Part shown: positions 30,001 through 36,000 of the stretch, piece by piece | Layout of the letters: the number at the start of each line of letters is the position of its first letter | Numbering within the stretch: the first letter of the stretch is position 1 | NCBI GenBank assembly: GCA_900299365.1 | Contig: OMJS01000197.1 | Location: forward strand, 1 to 49,387 | DNA length: 49,387 nt | DNA from: Opitutales bacterium | GTDB lineage: Bacteria; Verrucomicrobiota; Verrucomicrobiia; Opitutales; Seribacteraceae | Direction of reading: 5' to 3' | Translations under genes and position numbers: made by a program | The notes under the pieces: model-generated | Seen by the model: the letters and a program-made list of their open reading frames with translations, nothing else | Told to the model about the DNA's origin: nothing | Databases searched by the model: none

Positions 30001-33000
30001 CTTTCTGTATTGGAAAGATGAATTTGGGCCATAGTCAAGGACTCGGAGTTTGGTATTATGATGGTGTTAGCGGCAGAACCAAACAGCACGGAGGTGCATT
30101 GTCTTATGCTGATCAAAAACCCCAAATCTATACATTGGTGAAGGGATACGGAGGGAGTAACTCTAATAGCTACATTTGGAGCAATGGTACCTTGACCAGC
30201 TCAACAAACAATGTCTACACCACCCTACCCTCAAGTGTGTTACATCCTGTAAGAATCGGAGACTTCAACAATGGAACATTCAATCAATACGGAGAATTAC
30301 TGATGTTCACCAAAGCGATCAACGATGAAGAAAGACAGATATTTGAGGGCTATCTTGCCCACAAGTGGGGACTAAATGGTGATATTCCCTTTACTCATCC
30401 TTATTTCTCTACCCCCCCACCAGGATCCTCAACCCTTAAAAAAGCCAACGAAATTGACCCAAATTGGCATCATATTGCTGTAAGTTATGGGGAAACACCC
30501 AAAGCCTTAAAACTTTACTTAGACGGAAAATTGGTCGATGGACCAGTGACAGGGTCTGGAAGTGGAATCATTCCTACTCATACCAACATTCCTTCAGTGG
30601 GATTACCGCAAGGAGAATTTGCACTGAGTGGATTTGGTGCTTTCCTCGGAACTTTGGATGATATCAGAGTCTATGAACGCGGACTTTCAGAAAATGAAAT
30701 TGCCCAAGTATACGCTGGAGATGCCAACCAAACTGGGTTGGTTGAATACCGGGCAGTTGAAAAGCCAATAATCAAAACATTCCCTCCAATGGAAGCCAGA
30801 CCTCAATCGGTCATCTTGAGGGCAAACCTCGAATCAATAGGTGGTGAGATTATTGAGGAGGAAATTTCCTTAGGAGAAAGTTTCGACCAAGATACCATAC
30901 AAGGAATCCAAGCGTGGTTTGATGCTGATCAAATTAAAGGTCAAAACGGGGAAGCTTTGATAAAATGGCAGGATCAATCAGGCCGACCAAACCAAGATCG
31001 TAGTTTTTCCAGTGTGAATGGAAATCCCAGATTACTTTCATTTGGTCTCAAGGGAAATCCCGTTGTTAGTTTTGACGGAGAAGATGACCAGATGTGGACC
31101 GGTTATAATTTCAATTCTCTACTACAACAGACTGGCTATACCATTGTTACCCTTGCTCGATTTACTGGAGGTAGTAACAAGCAGATAATTACATCCAGGA
31201 ATAACGACTTTTACTTCGGCTTTCATCAAGATGGTATCGGTCTGTGGCGTGCGGGAGGTAATATTTCTATATTTGGCGATCCTGTTGATAATGATTGGCA
31301 CATTCACCTAGGGACCATTGGAGATAATTCAGGAGATCCGAAAGCCTCGTTCTGGCAGGATGGAGTGCTCAAAGTACTCGATTCTAGAGAATCTGATAAC
31401 CAGACATTTGGTCCCGGACAATTACAGATTGGTGGCAAGGGAAGTGAAAACTCAGCCTGTGAGATTGCTGAGATTATCATTTACTCCGGAGAACTAAATC
31501 CGCTGGAAAGATCCCTACTAGAAGGCTACTTGGCACACAAGTGGGGTCTGCAAGATAATGTGCTGCCGGCTTCACACCCATACTCTGACCTAGATCCTTT
31601 TGGTATTCTAGTTAATCAAACAACCTCACGCAGTGTTGGCGGAGATCCGGCAGAAGTAACTATATTTTGGGGAGACGAGAGAATTGATTCAAATTCCACT
31701 ATCACCAATCCAGACGATAATTCCTCATGGGATTACAAAGTTGTACTCAGTCAGTTCGCAGATATCGGCACATTGGAAAGTACTATTTCTGAAAATCTTG
31801 AGGAGAACCGGTTATATTACTTTCGTGCATATGCTAAGAATATTGCCGGAGAATCTTGGGCAGATCAGATACTTACCTTCAAAACCATCGACACTCAATT
31901 CACCAAATTTAGTATGGACGGTCTAGTTCTTTGGTTAGATGCATCTGATATAGATGGAAATGGCGAGAGAGATTCCATACTTGATCAGGCGAGTATCCCC
32001 ATATGGGTGGATAAGTCGGCAAATGCTAAAGATGCCACCCAGACCATTATCACTCAGATGCCTACCTATGAGCAAAGCGGTTTTGGCTCCCTTCCCTCCG
32101 TTAAATTTTCCTCCGGTCAATCAATGAAGGTGGGAATTCTAAGTAATTTGAGCGGCCCTCTCAATATCTTTGCGAGTGCTTATGGAGACGGGGTTATTAT
32201 TGGTGGAGATGACGGTCAGAACCCGTGGGTACTGGAAGCGAGTTCCTACAACTGGTTGAATGTCTTTAGGGGGGAAAATGAATCTTTTCAGCAAATTACC
32301 CTTGGCTTAGACCCAAGAACCAACCTTGGTATGCTCACTGGTGCCATTGGAGAAATTCTCATTTTTAATCGCCTTCTTGAGCCTTTTGAGAGGGAGATGA
32401 TCGAAGGCTACTTAGCCCATAAATGGGGCCTACTTGAAGATCTTGCCGAGTCTGGCTTTGCAGTTAATCAAGGCTTAGTCCTGTACTATCCGTTTAACGA
32501 GACAGGCGGTTCGGTCGTTGAAGATTATTCCGAAACCCTAAGGCACGGTACCGTTATTGATGCCGATCTGAACACCGAAGGTAAATTTACTTCGGGCATA
32601 GGTTTTGATTCGATCGATCCTAACAATGCCAAAATCGATCTTGACTACAATGAACTATCTTTCACCCAAGCAAATTGGAGTATTTCCACATGGTTCCAAT
32701 ATCCCATAAATAATCCATCTGGTGATGAATATGTGCTAACTTGGTCGGATGGAGGGAGTTACCCTGCATTCTTATTGGGCAGCGAATTATTTATTCTCGA
32801 TGGTATTTCAGACTCTGATTTCTATGCAACCAACCTATCTGGTACCGAAGAGTCTCCGGTTTGGCATCAGTTTGCACTGACCTCCTACACTGGCGGCTAT
32901 TCTTTATACATAGACGGAGAAGAAAAGTATCGTGAAACCCTATCCAGTGGAGGTTCCTTAGGTATTCGAACTATTGGTAATATTCTCGCAGGGGGAAGCA

Positions 33001-36000
33001 GATTCTCCCCTGCCATAGATGATTTCCGGGTATACGACCGTACTCTTAGTACTCAAGAAGTACAGACCATCTATGGTAATGGTGATGGTGATTTTGGTAC
33101 ACATCGCTATGAATCATTCCCTCCCGTGTTTGATAATGTTCCTGTCATTCTTCTGCCTAAGGATGCAATTTTACATTGGAAATTTGACACCCTCGATGGC
33201 ATCGATATTATCGATTCCTCGGGTTTTGAGAACCATGGAGTAGTCGATGGAAATGATTCGAGTTTTGATCTATTTATCAATAACTCGATCGCTGGTAGAA
33301 ATGGACAGGCAATTCAATTCTTTGACGACCTGAAAATCAAGTGCACACTAAATGAACCCGATGAGGAAACCACTCTACGGGATTCCTTTTCCATGAGTTT
33401 TTGGATGAATACCAATGATGCAGATGCATCCATTGTTTCTTCTGGTCGCTTCAATTTATTCATCTCCGACGGCTACTTAAGCTCAAATGTCTATGTGGGC
33501 TCGAGTTGGCGCACTACAGAACCCACCCTCATTCCGTTGGGTGCCTGGATCCATATTGTTCTTTGGTGGGATGGAAATAAGCTCAGGCTCTACATAAATA
33601 ACGAGGAGGCAGCACCGGCAGTTAATGCGAAAGGAAATCTCACTGGTGCTCCTACCCTCTTTCTCGGGGAAACATCCAACGATGGATACGGTTCATTCAA
33701 TGGAATTATAGATGACTTCCGAATCTATGCCCATCCCCTAAGCCCGAAGGAAAGGGAGAATGCTTTTAACTTTATCGACTCGGCCTTAGTTGCGACTTAT
33801 GGAGAAGAATTCTCCTACCAGGTGGAAACGCTCAAAGGGCCAACCGATTATAACGCAACTGGGTTGCCCTCCGGATTATCAATCGATGCAAAATCGGGCT
33901 TAATTTTTGGAACGCCCCTGCAATCAGGTCTCGATTTTAATGTTACTCTGGTGGCCTCAAATTCTTCCGGAAGCGATGAAGAAAACATGACCCTTTTTGT
34001 AAACCCAGGGACACAAAGCATTATCTTTGAGGAGTTAAGTTCGGTAAAATATGGTGACCTCCCCATCGATCTAAACTGGACAAGCACCTCTGGCTTACCA
34101 GTGAATGTAAGGATCGTGGAGGGAGAAGAATTTGCTGAGCTTTCTTCAAACCAAATGCCGACCACCCTGAATATACTCAAGACCGGGGTCGTTAAACTGG
34201 AAGGTTCCCAACCGGGAGATGGCAATGCTACCTACCAGGCAGCCCCAAAGGTATTGGATGAATTCCTTATCGCTAAGAAAGAACTGATTGTGCAAATTCA
34301 CAATCATTTCAGAAAGCCAGATGAACAAAACCCCGAGTTGGGTTATGATTTGGTCGGTTTGGTGGGCGAGGACAACGAGTCCGGGTTTGACCGAAACATT
34401 ACTTTAACTCTTGATCTTCCAGATGGATCTGTTGGCTCTCCCACACCAGTTGGAGATTACCCCATTCTAGGATCTGGTGGTCTATCCGACAAATATTTCT
34501 TTACCTATGTTGATGGCACCCTCACGGTTAGTGACAAACAAAGACAGGGCATTATTTTTGACCAAGAACTCAATGATATTCCGGCCTTATCTCCACCCAT
34601 CCTACTCAGTGGAACCTCCATTGATTTGGACAACAATGAAACGACTGGACTTCCCCTTTACTACGAGGTGGAAAATGAGAATGTCGCTAAAATTTTGGTT
34701 ACTCAAAGTGAGTTTCTCAAATCTCATTGGAAGTTTGATGAGACGAAGTATGCCGAAGCTTATGATCAAATGGGCCAAAATTCTGGAACATTACTAGACT
34801 TGGTAACTGTTGGTGAAAATAACGCTTGGAAGGACGGTAAATTTTCAGGTGCCTTACAATTGAACGGAAATTCTGGCAGAGTAAATTTTGGGCCTATCCG
34901 AATAGAAAAAGACTATACATTTTCAGTTTGGGTAAAACCGGATTCTAATTCCACTAGTTCCGAAAGCTCGGAAATGAATATAATCTCAAAATTTGGAGTA
35001 CAAACCATGAATCATTTCCGACTCTATAAGGAGGATGGTAACGGTTCAATCGCCCTAGCTTTTTACGCCGATGGAAATAATACGCCCGCCATTTATAATT
35101 CAAACCAAAGCGTGCTTAATGATTCCAACTGGACTCACCTTGCAATTTCTCACGATCCGGAATCGGGTAATCTGAAAATTTATGCAAATGGTGAGATCGT
35201 GGTTGATCACGAAGAAGTAATAGAGGCAAACAACAGCAACCCTCTAGACTTCCGCTTTAGTAACTTTTTCGCCGGGGACGAAACCCTATCCTTTGCAGGT
35301 CTGATCGATGATTTACGACTCTACAATAAATCACTCTCTCAAAATGACATCGCCAAAATCTACAACCAAGGAGGAGGAGATTACCAAACCATTGAAATTC
35401 TCGGTGCTGGCACGACCCGCATAACTGCAAGGCAAAATGGAAGCAGTCAATATGAGAAAGCCCTACCGCAATACAATTACCTCAATGTTATTAAATCAGA
35501 CCAAAATATAACTTTCTCCGATTTAATCGATCGTTCCGTTGGAGATTTCCCATTCGAGCTTTCTGCAGAATCTAGTTCCGGTCTACCGGTAAGCTTTTCC
35601 CTTTCCGACCTTTCCCTAGCCAGTATTAAAGGAAATAGTGTAACAGTACGAAATGCTGGAGAACTCACTATCACTGCTACTCAAGCGGGTGACGAACGTT
35701 TCTTTGCCGCTCCCCCAGTAAGCAAATCTTTTTCAATTGGATTTGGAAATCTCTTCGCCGATTCCATCCCAGGATTGGCATTATGGCTGGATGCCATTGA
35801 TATCAATAACGATGGTATGAAAGACGAGGCAAAGAATTTTCTCGCAGGGAGTAAAATCAGTTTATGGGCAGACAAATCGGGGAATAACAACAGCCCAGTG
35901 GAAGCCAATTCAACAAGGATGCCAACATGGATTGATTACACCTCCAATAAATCACTGATGGGCAAGCCTGTGGTTAAGTTTACTAGTCAGCCAGATCAAG

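Noticed and set aside
10495-31895. Split modules as signs of transposon insertion
   Set aside because: The junctions keep frame, and no inverted repeats, target duplications or transposase remnants were seen; the inserts are complete protein domains.
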